From Porodaedalea pini (taxonomy: Eukaryota; Basidiomycota; Agaricomycetes; Hymenochaetales; Hymenochaetaceae): a stretch of DNA of 64,000 bases. The notes beneath the pieces were generated by a model. That model ran no database searches. It saw only the letters and a program-made list of their open reading frames with translations, and was not told where the DNA came from. The stretch covers positions 2,914,001-2,978,000 of the forward strand of contig NBAY01000001.1 of assembly GCA_002794775.1 (NCBI GenBank), in the 5' to 3' direction. A program made the position numbers and the translations under genes. This document shows, piece after piece, positions 11,855 to 22,834 of the stretch; the first letter of the stretch is position 1, and every line of letters begins with the position of its first letter.

Positions 11855-12403
11855 CTAAAATGTAAAACTAGTGTTCCTATCAAGTTGACTAGCATAAGTG
11901 GGAAAGGAGAGCCAGTAATCTACTGAGTCTTCGAGTGGATTGCGAAGGGGTGGACGATACGTGGAAGAAGAGGTACGCGGAATGTATGGAATTGTGGCTG
12001 GGTTAAGTTGTCCACGTGCTAGACTTGGATCCCTAGGGAGGGGCCGCCTGGGCAATTCGGGCAGGCCATTGTTACGTGCATAGGCCAGGTCGCGTAGACG
12101 CTGGAGTTCGTGTTCGAGGTAGGGGTCAAATCGGGTGTCCGATGGAGACGTGATGATTTCGATGGAGGACATCGATGAAGCTGGGGTGTGTATGGGCCCG
12201 CCAGTGGCAGGAGGCACGGCAGGATTCGAAATTGGGGATGTCCTCACCCGGCGACGGCTATGGCGTCGGCGACAGGGCGGGGGGCGATAAAGGGTGATGG
12301 GGCGGCACAATGGTGACACCAGGGACGATCTGAGAGCCAAGACCGCGGATGCGATGCGGTCGAGGACGCGGTTAAAACGGAGTGAGGTGCGATGAGAACG
12401 CAT
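11855..12403 (-). CDS. Small Arg/Pro-rich hypothetical protein
   Basis: A single uninterrupted frame of 182 codons, not recognised. The first 55 residues are strongly basic (many Arg, with an RRRHSRRR cluster); the middle is Ser/Thr/Pro-rich and the C-terminal third contains PYLEHELQRLRDLAYARNN, a likely short amphipathic helix. There is no membrane segment or signal peptide. An alternative start at the methionine of MSSIEIITS would remove the basic arm. The frame is long for chance in this GC-rich stretch and ends 309 bp upstream of the bHLH start, but no homology supports it. Confidence 0.45.
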   Translation of the reverse strand: MRSHRTSLRFNRVLDRIASAVLALRSSLVSPLCRPITLYRPPPCRRRHSRRRVRTSPISNPAVPPATGGPIHTPASSMSSIEIITSPSDTRFDPYLEHELQRLRDLAYARNNGLPELPRRPLPRDPSLARGQLNPATIPYIPRTSSSTYRPPLRNPLEDSVDYWLSFPTYASQLDRNTSFTF

Positions 12404-13210
12404 GGAGGGATCGCTCGTCGTTGACGGGACAAGGTCTCAGAGCGACTTTCCCACAATGGGGATGATGGGAGTAAGAGAAAGAGAGTGAACGAACCGCCAG
12501 AAACGAACCACCCCCTTTTCGGCTTGCTGCCAGTGAGTCACTGACACTCCAATCGATTGCTTGTCCTCAAAGTATACATATACCCGAAGAGCATGAAGCA
12601 TCTCGTGACCCTTGCAAACAGGTTCACGAGTGAGATCTTCAACTTGACGCCGCGGTATGGATTCTGAATACTCCGCGCAAGATGTGTTATACTACTACCG
12701 CGTTTCTTTAGTACCGTGATAGATCATAGAAGACATGTTATACAATATCTTTTTACCTTCGTCTGTTCCGTTGACCTCAGGAGAAGGGAGTTCCTGTCCG
12801 CGGCTCAACTTGTTTGTTAGATCAATCACGGACCCATCAAGTAGCGCAACGGTCTCCAATCATTCGATGCCTCCCACAGCAGATTGAAGATGCCTATCCC
12901 TCTTTGAAAGGAAGGCATCCCGACTAGGAGAGATTTTCAGTTCCAGCTATAGCAATGATGCATCACTGCCGATTCGTACTGTCGATTTCATACACACCTC
13001 GAGGGCCTGCGCATGGATCCTCGACGCTCGCGGAACAGTTTCACGGCGGCGTACTACTGTTGATCGGTTCTTCATCTATCCATCGGGCGATGCTTCCCTG
13101 ATGAAGAAAGTGCGGCGGAAAACAACGCCCAGAGGCATTTATATCTCGGACTCTCACAAGTCGCGCCTCAGTTGCAAGAACATAGATTCAGTTAGATCCC
13201 CGCAAGTCTC
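12404..13210. other. Intergenic, 5' region of DUF6533 paralogue 2
   Basis: About 0.8 kb with no open frame of note on either strand. It serves as upstream DNA for the divergent hypothetical gene and DUF6533 paralogue 2. Confidence 0.5.
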
Positions 13211-13218
13211 TATATAAA
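13211..13218 (+). promoter_or_regulatory. TATA box of DUF6533 paralogue 2
   Basis: TATATAAA lies 75 bp upstream of the ATG at 13286, the expected spacing for a start site near 13245 and a short 5' UTR. Confidence 0.5.
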
Positions 13219-13285
13219 CTCCAATCCGCAGCGCAGCTCTCCCTTTCATGTGTCTGACGAGTAGCTTGACGCCGCATAGCTCACA

Positions 13286-15341
13286 ATGAGTACCAACGAC
13301 TTTGCTTCTCAAATCACACTCCTCGATGCCGTGCATGATTTACGCATCACAAATGCGAGTTCCATTCTTCTTTTCGCTAGTTTTTGGGATCATACTTAAC
13401 ACTCCCCGTTTAACCAGTCAATTACGAGTAAGTCTTCCATCCCTTTAAGCTGTGAAGTCCGTCACTCACAAGTGTCTCCCCATCTGCAGTCGCGTCGCTC
13501 ATTGTACTCATTTATGATATCTTATTAACACTCGCAGAGTAAGCTCCTTACTCGTCACTTCACCTTTCTCTAAACTGATCGTGCGCTGTTTATAGTGAGG
13601 TTGGTACTCGTCTAATAGCCGTTCGCAGAATAGGGTTTGACCAGCGCATTCTATCAAGGTCGAATATGTATGGAACGCTAAGTGGACATATGGGAAGGTC
13701 CTCTTCTTTCTGAACCGATATCCAGTTGTGGTGGTCTCGGTCATACTGATTGCCAGTAAGCTTTCTCCACTTCCTAGAATGCTGATAGCCGTTGTCCATC
13801 TCCCATTTCGTCTCACCTCAGGCGATATGGACGTTGCTTCCGATCTCACGGTACGTAGGCGGTGCAATGTGTAGGCCATCGAAGCTCGTCTGAACTGATT
13901 TCGCTCGCTTCCAACAGTTGTTAGTCCTAACTTGTTTCATGGAAGAGTCGTCATCTAATCAGGTTGCATACTGAAGGTGCAAGATGTCCTATCGTCTGGA
14001 TGGCTGGTACGTGGTCATCCTCATGCCGTAATATAATCCCAAACTGATTGTGTGTAGGTCAATGCTGCCTTTTATAATACCCGTTCAGCGTTCGTGCTTG
14101 AATATTTACTAAATCTGTTAGACTCTTGCTCATCTGCATCATTGCATCATCATGCAGTCATCTTCTGTCTTCGCACTACTGCTCTCTGGGAGCGGAATCG
14201 GAAGGTCCTCGTGTTCCTCGTCGTGCTAATACTGGTAAGTCTTCCGCTCATGCTTGTTCCGTATTTGAATATTCACATATTACTCCTTTACCTTTAATCT
14301 GGCGCAAAGGTATGCGACTCTATTATCGACGTCTTCATCTGGATGTCCGAACGGACGGGCCGTTGTACGTAGTTCTAAACCTTCAACACCCTTTTCCTCA
14401 CTTACTTGGCATTCAGTCATGTTCCCTCAAGGGTCCGGGTAGGTCAGGCCGTACACGGCGGTATCCTTTACTGATGAAACGACTTTTCCTCAGCATACGA
14501 GACGTCATGGGCTGTTACGGCTCTATCTCAGATGAGACCTCGCCAAAGGTGATCATACCGGCCGTCGCAGCCCTCATGACCTTTGATGCTGCAATCCTCG
14601 TATTGACTATTTTGCGCTTCATGAGAATTCGTAAGCTCTTCTTCCTTGATTTTCGAAATGGAATTCAACGTGCTCCAGGGAGGGATGGGGAGGGAAAGGG
14701 GTCCGTAGTAAGGATCTTCTTCCGTGACGGTACGTCTACACATTCTATTGGAGAGAAGCATCAAGTCACATTACGCAGGGCTTATCTACTACGTCGTTAT
14801 CCTCGGTATGTCATCATTACCTTCGTATAAATATCGTCAGCCCACCTCACAGTATTCAGCATCGAGCATTGCAAACCTCATTCTGTACGCCGTTCTCCCG
14901 CAACAGCATGCCGCGCTCATCGGCGCACTCGTCCCGCTGCTCCGCACCGTCATGAACGTCTGTGCAAGCCGCCTCATGCTCAATCTGCGCGGCGCGATCG
15001 ACCGCGTGCGCACTCACACCTGGAATACAGATGAGCTCTATAGTGCGACAACGTCTAACGAGCTCGAACATGGCGCGATGGAGCTTCAGCTCCTGCCAGG
15101 ACTCAACTTAGCGTACCAGTACCGAAAGCAGGACCGGGGAGGCCCGCCGTCGCCTGTGCCTACGCGCACGATGCTCCGTCCGCGCAGCACAACTGTCGTG
15201 GAGGTCATCTCTGGCAAGGATTGGCTGGCTGGCGCAGAGTCACACAAGCACGCCATGATCGTGGAAGGCGGCGCGATGTTTGATATAGTGTATGCTATCG
15301 AGCACGATGCTTCCGAGCCACCGACGGGGATTGCAGTGTGA
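13286..15341 (+). CDS. DUF6533 multi-pass membrane protein, paralogue 2
   Basis: Sister of the gene at 7940-9897. Spliced core: SITIASLIVLIYDILLTLA, then DEVEYVWNAKWTYGKVLFFL, the canonical DUF6533 signature, then LNRYPVVVVSVILIAS. Later parts: LRTTALWERNRKVLVFL, a cysteine-bearing loop, ALMTFDAAILVLTILRFMRI, IFFRDG, GLIYYVVILG, SSIANLILYAVLP and LRTVMNVCASRLMLNLRGAI, then an acidic/polar tail ending at 15341. Intron 1 (13355-13417) starts with GC, not GT. A 4-nt microexon (13596-13599) separates introns 13539-13595 and 13600-13658, as in paralogue 1, so the structure predates the duplication. Two genes (bHLH and hypothetical) lie between the paralogues. Cellular role unknown. Confidence 0.75.
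13355..13417 (+). other. GC-AG intron in DUF6533 paralogue 2
   Basis: AAT|GCGAGT ... AACCAG|TCAATT. The matching intron in paralogue 1 begins AAT|GTGAGC at the same codon, so the donor changed from GT to GC after duplication. Confidence 0.6.
13596..13599 (+). other. 4-nt microexon of DUF6533 paralogue 2
   Basis: TATAG|TGAG|GTTGGT. Including TGAG gives Ala-Asp-Glu-Val-Glu-Tyr-Val-Trp, the expected family motif. Confidence 0.7.
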
Positions 15342-15600
15342 CTTTTCCCTTCTTATAACCCGGAATTATGTACCTACCCCGTTCTCGGCTTTCGTTCGAA
15401 TGACACAGTCTCGGGATAAGTCCTTTGTTGCGTATTCTTCAGCAGCAGCCGCTCATTGTTTCTTAGCTAGTAATGAATTGGATGCACCGGTAAAGGGAGA
15501 GAAAAAATAAAATAAGTGCAAGCAAAGACCAAAGCCTCCAGTACTAAGCGGCTCTCTGACCAAAACAAGTAAACAAGTAGTGACCCTGCAGCCATGGCGT

Positions 15601-17841
15601 CTATGACCCGAACTTTCCACCTATCTGCCGATCAGGCTCCCTCGGACTCCTAAGCGCAGGACTCCCAATCCTTTGTTCCCGCGCCGTCCCCGTCCATGGC
15701 GACCCATTACTATTGGCAGAAGACGTCCGATTCCGCGCAGTCTCGCGCAAGTCCACCTCCTGCCCACCCTCATCCTCGCTCTCTACGGGTGTTGCACCTG
15801 CACCCAAGCCCGAGGCCCCCCTTGGTGACGAAGATCCATCAACGTCCCCACGCACCGCACCCTGCCGTAGTCGGCGCGCATGGAATGTGCGACTCGCAGT
15901 TGCGTTGGAGAATAGCGGGAGCAGATAGCGTTCATCGAGCGCCTGAAACCACTTACCCTCGACCGCCCCGCCGTTGAGGCTTGCTCGCCGGCTTTCTCGA
16001 CCCGAGCTTGAAGCTCCGCTCGTAGTCGTCGCAAGCGGGAGCACTTCGCCGCTGTCAGAGTCGTATGACTCTGAGGACGATGCGGAGAAGATGTTTTGTG
16101 GGCCGGACAGGCTCGCACTCTGTGCGTGGTGGTTGTACTGCGCAGCAATGCGTGCTGCACGGTCCTGCGTGTATACGTCGTCGTCACGGTATCGGCCCCA
16201 CGCGTTCCCTTCTGAGTTGCGCCGCCCGAATAGTCCGCTTCCGCCAAGAAGCGCCGCGTCCTCTTCGTCACTGCTCACAGCGCCGTCGTCTTCCACACCT
16301 GTGCGGATGTTGAGCACCTCCAGCATGCGCGCGGTCGTCCCACCAAACATAACGACAGTGAGAACGACAACGACGAGCACGGTCGTGCGCATCATCTGGG
16401 CGTTCTTGCCTTGGAAGCCTGCCGCGAGCGCGACGCCAACCGCCCCGCGCAGACCAGCCCAGAAGAGCATCATCTGGTACGAGTATGGGATTTCGTCCGA
16501 CCGCTGGCCACGCACATGTCGTTGGAAGAGGTTGATGGCTTCCGAGAGTGGGAACACCGACGCATAGCGTACAAAAATGACAGAGACGGTGGAGATGATG
16601 ATGAAGAGCGGCTTGAAGTAGTCCGTCACCTTCGAGCCAGAAGGCGCGGACGTGAAGAGCGACAACCCGAGGTAGATGAAGATGAAGTTCTCGGAGAGTT
16701 GCGCGAGGATCGAGAAGATGTATTTGGTCGCGCGCTGCGTACGGCGCGACATGATGTGGTATGCGTAATGTTTGAGCGTGATTCCGCAGAATAAGAGAGA
16801 CACGATACCCGACATCGAGAGGCCGTTCGAGAAGAAATAGCATGTATAGGCACAGAGGGCGACCAAGCACGACTCGATCTTCGCGAACTGCGAAAGATAT
16901 GAGTGTTTGAGTGTGAGGGACATGAACAAACCGAAGGCAATCCCGAGAGCCATAGACACGCTGAATGAGAGCAAGAATATTCCAATTCCGTGGAAGATTG
17001 ATGAGACATAAATCTCTGTTCCATGAAACTGTGATAACGTCCTGCATCCATGTCAATTGAGGTACGAGCAACGGGAAGTGAATGGCACGCACTCGTACAT
17101 GACGATACTGACAGCATCGTTCAACAAACTCTCGCCAAATATGATGTTGTACAGCTTGGGATCCACCTTGTACTGGTTAAATATAGCGAGGATTGTTACA
17201 GGGTCAGTCGCAGAGAGCGTCGAGCCGAAAATGAGGCATTCCAGCAGCGTCACGTTCAATGACTCTAGACCTAGGAAGGACCAGATGTACACAAGCACTC
17301 TGCTTCTGTCTCTATCAGCCGCTCACAAAAAATCTGACAGGACTTACCCTAGGCCGACCGCAGAGATAAAGGTCCCCAGGAATGCGAATAAGAGGATTGA
17401 ACCGAAGTTACGGAAGAACATTTCCTGTCGGGCACCGTCAATAGATATTCGTGAACGAAGAGAGATGACCTACCTGCTTGAGTTCATAGCCTGAATTAAG
17501 AATAATGGGAGGTAGCAGCAGATTAAAAAACAATGTATGTTGGAATGTCTAGTTGACAACACGTCAGCCAAACGCGGCAGATCGAAGTTCTTTGCTGGAC
17601 TCACCAACATTTCCCGAATCAAATGTCCTGGTGCTAAACGCACAACAAATCCGACGATCATCCCTGCCAAGATAGACACCAGCGTCTCATGGATGGCGCG
17701 TATACGTTTTATTTGGAGGTAATATGAGGTCCAGAGCGAGATGATGAGGAGCACGCAGACGAGGAACAACGACCATGATGAATAGTACTCTTCCTCGTCC
17801 GGAAGTTCAGGCGCCGGCGTTGGTGTGGGTACTTCAGGCAT
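15601..17841 (-). CDS. NHX1: Endosomal/vacuolar Na+/H+ exchanger, NHX1 type
   Basis: Exchanges lumenal protons for Na+/K+ across endosomal or prevacuolar membranes (family knowledge). The N-terminus (MPEVPTPTPAPELPDEEEYY) is followed by a first helix SLFLVCVLLIISLW. The amiloride-site segment LFFNLLLPPIILNSGYELK lies in the exon near 17480-17545. Then come FAFLGTFISAVGLG, FGSTLSATDPVTILAIF and the ion-binding GESLLNDAVSIVMYE, followed by further helices and FWAGLRGAVGVALAAGF. The last exon (about 16974-15601 plus a short upstream part) also encodes a hydrophilic tail of over 200 residues, rich in Ser/Gly/Asp. At least five exons; the exon ending MYE is joined to TLSQFHGTEIYV across an intron near 17043-17092. 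The gene looks intact. It is divergent from the ALDH gene across a 476-bp shared promoter region. Confidence 0.85.
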
Positions 17842-17932
17842 TGTGGTTGTGGGCGCTGTCGACGTCTAGAACGCGTCGTTGCCGTCGCGAGAAGCGCGCT
17901 CCTTGTCGTTGGCCGCTGCGCTCTGTTGAGGG

Positions 17933-17940
17933 CACGTGAT
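17933..17940. promoter_or_regulatory. CACGTGAT (Cbf1-type) site in the NHX1/ALDH divergent promoter
   Basis: Reverse complement of ATCACGTG, 92 bp upstream of the exchanger start codon and about 380 bp from the ALDH start. It could serve either gene. Confidence 0.4.
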
Positions 17941-18317
17941 TAATCCCCGCTGACGAATGAATGCCTTTTTCGGATGAATGAGAGAAGCACGGCCTCTGAC
18001 TCACTGGCAGGCGCCAAGTCTCATTTCATGTGAACGTCCATTGGAGAACCTCAAGAGACAAATCAAGCAGACACATCCAACGCAGGCAGATAATGCGCTC
18101 TCTCATGGACTCTACTTTGGGCGCAGCAACCGATTTTCCACAGGTCGGTGCATTACAGGGGTACGGTCGAATCAGGTGCGTCTGTTCTCATTACGATGTC
18201 CAATCAACGACAAGCATGACTAACCGGGCCCATACTTCTTCCACACCCACAGTATAAGACAACGGTATGAGCCAAAGGCAGCACTAGTCTGAGCCAGGCA
18301 CTTCAACGTCCACAACG

Positions 18318-19868
18318 ATGACTGACCCACGTCTACACACGCCCCTGGAGGACATTGAACGGGTAAGTTCGCGCAACTGCGCAAGGAAGTACCGAATGCT
18401 GACGAGCGGAGCATAGCACCATGCAACGCTCTACAACACCTTCAAATCGGGGACATGTCGCCCACTATCTTACCGTCGCCAGCAGTTGCACGCACTTGCG
18501 CGCATGTGTCAGGAGAACTCTGATGCTCTCGCCGATGCTGTTTATCAGGACCTGGGAAAGCCGAAGCTCGAGTTCCTTGCCTTCGAGATTGGTGGCATAG
18601 TCGAGCGTTCTCTTCTCTGTGCTGGACGCCTCGAAGAGTGGGCGCGTCCTGAGAAACCCACAAACGTCCCGGATTGGCAGCAGGCCTGGGCTCCTACCGT
18701 GCACCGTGCACCAAAGGGGCCTGTGCTCATAATAGCGCCCTGGAATTATCCTGTTATCCTGTCCCTCCAGCCGCTCTACGCTGCTATATCTGCCGGTTGT
18801 CCCGCAGTCGTCAAGCCTTCCGAGCTCGTACCCGCATATGCTGCCCTCCTTGCAGAACTTCTCCCGAAATACCTCGACTCGCATGCTTACATTGTTGTCA
18901 ATGGAGCTGTGCCGGAGTCGACAAGGTTGCTTGAGCTTCGCTGGGCGCACATCTTCTATACTGGTAACGGCCGCGTCGGTCGTATCATTGCTGCTGCTGC
19001 CGCGAAGCACCTTACGCCAGTCTCCCTAGAGCTTGGTGGGAAGTCGCCTACTTTCGTCGATGCGACTACTACGGATCTACGTGTCGCCGCAAGTCGCATC
19101 CTTTATGGCAAGTGTGCAAACGCCGGCCAGACGTGTGTCGCGCCGGACTATGTCCTAGTTCTTCGTACGGCGCAAGACGCGCTCGTCAACGCGCTCGAGG
19201 AGGTCATCGCTGAGCGTTATCCGGATGGTGCGCTTGCGAGCGATTCGTACGGGCGCATCATCAATGCGTCTCACTTCAACCGCCTGAGATCGCTGCTGGC
19301 TCGTTCGAAGGGCCGCATTGTGCTTGGAGGTGAGATGGACGCAGAACGACTCAAGATGGCACCAACAGTGCTCACCAATATCTCTGGTGATGACTCGCTG
19401 ATGGAAGAAGAAATATTCGGACCCCTCCTGCCGATTGTACCTGTTGTGGACCTCGACGAGGCCATCGAATTCATCAACTCGCGTGACCACCCGCTTTCGT
19501 TCTACGCATTTACCGAGAGCGCGGAGGTGAAGGAGCGCTTGCTCGCCGAGACGCTGAGCGGCTCGCTCATTTTCAACGACACGTTCGACCAGCTCGCGGT
19601 GCACGAATTGCCCTTCAATGGTATTGGCGAGTCTGGGTACGGATTACAGGTCATGAAGTACGGCTTCGACGGCTTCACCCACCTGCGGAGCTCCGAGGAC
19701 GTGCCCCTTTCGTGCGTCTTTTCAGCATCTTTCCCCATTCTTTTCTCGAGATCAACTAACTTTGATTTTAGAATGGAGCCGCACCTCGCCGCTCGCTACC
19801 CCCCATACACTACTGAGAAGCTGGAGTTCATGTCCGCGAGTGCACGTTTACCCATCCCGACCTCCTAA
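18318..19868 (+). CDS. Aldehyde dehydrogenase, ALDH3/fatty-aldehyde type
   Basis: NAD(P)-dependent oxidation of an aldehyde to the acid. Exons 18318-18362, 18417-19711 and 19772-19868 give 478 residues. Motifs in order: VYQDLGKPKLEF, cofactor-binding IIAPWNYPVILSLQPL and VVKPSEL, FYTGNGRVGRII, general-base glutamate in LELGGKSPTFVD, catalytic cysteine in NAGQTCVAPDY, EEEIFGPLLPIV and the FNGIGESGYG C-terminal region. The length and absence of a long N-terminal extension fit class 3. The hydrophobic C-terminal anchor of yeast Hfd1-type enzymes is not present, so a soluble protein is likely. The last intron (19712-19771) is 60 nt and has no stop, so its retention would add 20 residues in frame. 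No lesion seen. Confidence 0.88.
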
Positions 19869-20723
19869 AATCACTCATCTCAATTGTTATTTCGTTTCTC
19901 GATACAAGACAATGAGGGTGACTGAATTCTGGTGATGATCATCACCTCTAGACGCGATATTTAGGGTTGTATATTAGATCTGCTTCGACCGTTCGAGACA
20001 CGTTCAAAACAGGGCGTAAGTCCTGGACATGCCATATTATACGTCATGGCTACAATATGGTAATGCATCTGATATACCTTTTTTGTTACTAGACGAGTTT
20101 TCCTCGTCATTTTGCCTGTTTTGTGATGCTGTGTGGTGTGGTTGGATGATCTGGCAATGATCATGACTAGTAATACAAGTTCTGTAGGCAAGCCATCGGT
20201 GAGCGTGCGCTTTGCCGGTTGGCGAGTTTCCGATTTACTTGGTGGCGAATCCTGAGGTGGGTTAAAGGTGGATGTTGCATAGGCGGTTTGCCGCCTTTGG
20301 GTGACCGTCTAAAGTGCAGAGAGAATGGGTTGCACAAAGATGTGTCAATATCTTTGGGGGTCGGCATTGGTCATGTGAAAAGCGAGACGAGAATTTTCGG
20401 TTGGGAGTTACAATGTTAGCCTTATGTAGTAGATAGTGTCGATCCTAGTGTCTCGAGTCTCGAAATAAACACCATAAAACAAAAAGAAATTCTACCAATG
20501 GGATTCCTGGCCAAGGATGAGGGAAAAATATTGAAGAAGTTAGATTTCAGAATGCCGAGAACATGTTCCTGACATTGGTCAAGTGTGTTAAGTGTCCACC
20601 AGCATTGAATTGCCACATTATCTACAGTGTTATGAGAACTAGTGTTTGTATGCTGCATCTCATTACTCTAGATTATCTACAGTATTAATAGTAAATACTA
20701 TGTCATCATGCCTGTCTAATGCA
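19869..20723. other. Boundary between genes and repeats
   Basis: No gene supported. A 66-codon plus frame at 20219-20419 has no recognised domain. AT content rises toward the inverted repeat that follows. Confidence 0.45.
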
Positions 20724-21804
20724 TTACTGCCCTTTTCAGAAGTATTGTCACACGTGATTTCACTGATTTTCGTGCCACAAGAGCCTCAAAACACAAACAT
20801 TTTCATATCTCAACCAAAAGTTGACGTTTTTGCGTCATCCAAGTTGCTAAATTCATTTTTTTATCTCATCTTTCATATTTCAACAAGAGTGATAAGAAAT
20901 AATCAAAATTTGAGTCCAAAACAGCGAAAATGCTGTTTTTGAACCCATTTCCCTTGTTCATTTTTTCCTGCACTCAGATTTCACTGTACAGTGCTCCAGA
21001 CCAGCCCAGAATTCCAGTATTAGTCTATTATGAATTTACAGACTGATTTTGAGATGTATTGTGAAGTAGATGTGCTGAATTGGTGCATGCCTAAAACACA
21101 CAAATCCCCTCTGTTTCTGCAAGCCCCCCAGTCCCCAGGAAAAATTCTTCTCAACTAAGTTCATGCATGTAAATTCATTCAGAGTGTATTGGAACAGATT
21201 TGAGCAGCATCCAGGGCTCTAGCATCAACCAGTGAGCTGAATTGAGTACCAGATTCTGACTGTATGCACTATTCTTGTGAACATATCCCTGATTCATGAA
21301 GCAAGCCTGTATCCATGGATGCTGCTCAAATCTGTTCCAATACACTCTGAATGAATTTACATGCATGAACTTAGTTGAGAAGAATTTTTCCTGGGGACTG
21401 GGGGGCTTGCAGAAACAGAGGGGATTTGTGTGTTTTAGGCATGCACCAATTCAGCACATCTACTTCACAATACATCTCAAAATCAGTCTGTAAATTCATA
21501 ATAGACTAATACTGGAATTCTGGGCTGGTCTGGAGCACTGTACAGTGAAATCTGAGTGCAGGAAAAAATGAACAAGGGAAATGGGTTCAAAAACAGCATT
21601 TTCACTGTTTTGGACTCAAATTTTGATTATTTCTTATCACTCTTGTTGAAATATGAAAGATGAGATAAAAAATGAATTTAGCAACTTGGATGACGCAAAA
21701 ACGTCAACTTTTGGTTGAGATATGAAAATGTTTGTGTTTTGAGGCTCTTGTGGCACGAAAATCAGTGAAATCACGTGTGACAATACTTCTGAAAAGGGCA
21801 GTAA
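20724..21804. repeat. Long inverted duplication, 490-bp arms
   Basis: The left arm 20724-21213 and right arm 21316-21804 are reverse complements with only one substitution and one single-base length difference in a T run seen by eye; the spacer is 102 bp. The right arm continues outward into the transposon-like pseudogene at 21790-22195; the left arm does not, so the arms are an inverted copy of the pseudogene's 3' flank and not ordinary transposon termini. CACGTGAT occurs in both arms. Confidence 0.85.
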
Positions 21805-22195
21805 GTAGCTCTTCTAATTTATCTGCTTTTTTCTTCATTCTACTGTCAATGGGTACTTGAGAGTCAATCCTCCTGAGTTTGTCCAACTGATCCTTGAGCT
21901 GTGGCACAGTCATTTTATCATGAGTGAGCTCATGATTGTGTTCAATGTCCACTCTGTCCAAATGTTTGCTTCATTCTGCTTTCTTCTGAGCCCTAGCTTT
22001 ATCTTTGCATTGTTTGTGGCCAATTCCTCCAATGTGCTCATTGTAAATCTCATGACAGTGCTTCCTATCCAGTCCTATTGTGACCCTCTCCCATGCTTCC
22101 TTCCAAAGGAATGCTTCATGTTCTTCCCCAGTAAGATTCACATCTATGAAGTCCTGGGTATCATTTCACTGAAACTTAAAGATTGCATTGAATAA
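21790..22195 (-). pseudogene. Decayed mobile-element-like coding fragment
   Basis: Unrecognised by name. One minus-strand frame runs for about 130 codons with a single in-frame TGA near 21970: VNLTGEEHEAFLWKEAWERV, IYNEHIGGIGHKQCKDKARA, stop, then EHNHELTHDKMTVPQLKDQL and KLEELLTALF. The last part resembles a SAP-like or helical motif. Basic clusters and adjacency to repeats suggest a transposon-encoded protein. The 3' end runs into the 490-bp inverted-repeat arm. Confidence 0.45.
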
Positions 22196-22288
22196 CTTAA
22201 GTGTTCCAATTGGATTCTTTCAGGTGAACAGCCTGTATGCCCCAAGGGCTCCTATTTTTATAAGTACCTATAGTAAGCACCTTACTAT

Positions 22289-22612
22289 AGACTGGCAGTT
22301 GACTGACACTGACTGGCACTGACTGGCACTGACTGGCAGTCAACTGGCATTGACTGGCATCAACCAGCAGTTGATTGGCACTGACTGGCACTAACTGGCA
22401 CCAACTGACACTGACTGACATTGACTGGCAGTTAACTGGTACTGACTGGTACTGACTAGCATTGACTAGCAGTCAACTAGCACTGACTAGCATCAACTGA
22501 CAGTCAACTCTCACTGACTGGCAGTTGACTGGCATCAATTAACACTGACTGACACTGACTGACATTGACTGACATTGGCTGGCAGTTGACTAGCATTAAC
22601 TGGCAATTACAG
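22289..22612. repeat. Minisatellite based on ACTGGCA/ACTGACA
   Basis: About 30 degenerate copies of a 10-12-nt motif (TGACTGGCACTGACTGGCAG-like), with variants TGGCAT, TAGCA and TGACA. It lies between the decayed element and the first gypsy LTR. Confidence 0.85.
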
Positions 22613-22834
22613 CTGTTTTCATAAGTCCTGCGACACATGCATTTCACATGAAATGAGCCGTGTCTGAGTCAAAACATCAAAAAATAGAATAAATGTCTAT
22701 TTTCTCTGTAAATTCTGTGTAGTACCTGCTCATAAAGTACTCAAAAAATAGGCATGGTTCTCAGGAGCAGAAATATGTAAAATAGGGAGCAATACATTGA
22801 CTGTGTAGGTGGGTGGAGATCAAACAAGTGTGGC

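Noticed and set aside
7940..15341. Metabolic gene cluster (acyltransferase, ALDH, regulator, membrane proteins)
   Set aside because: No core biosynthetic enzyme is present and the exchanger and Iml2-type gene are housekeeping; neighbourhood looks incidental.
22289..22612. Possible CRISPR-like array
   Set aside because: Units are 10-12 nt, degenerate and without spacers; eukaryotic minisatellite.
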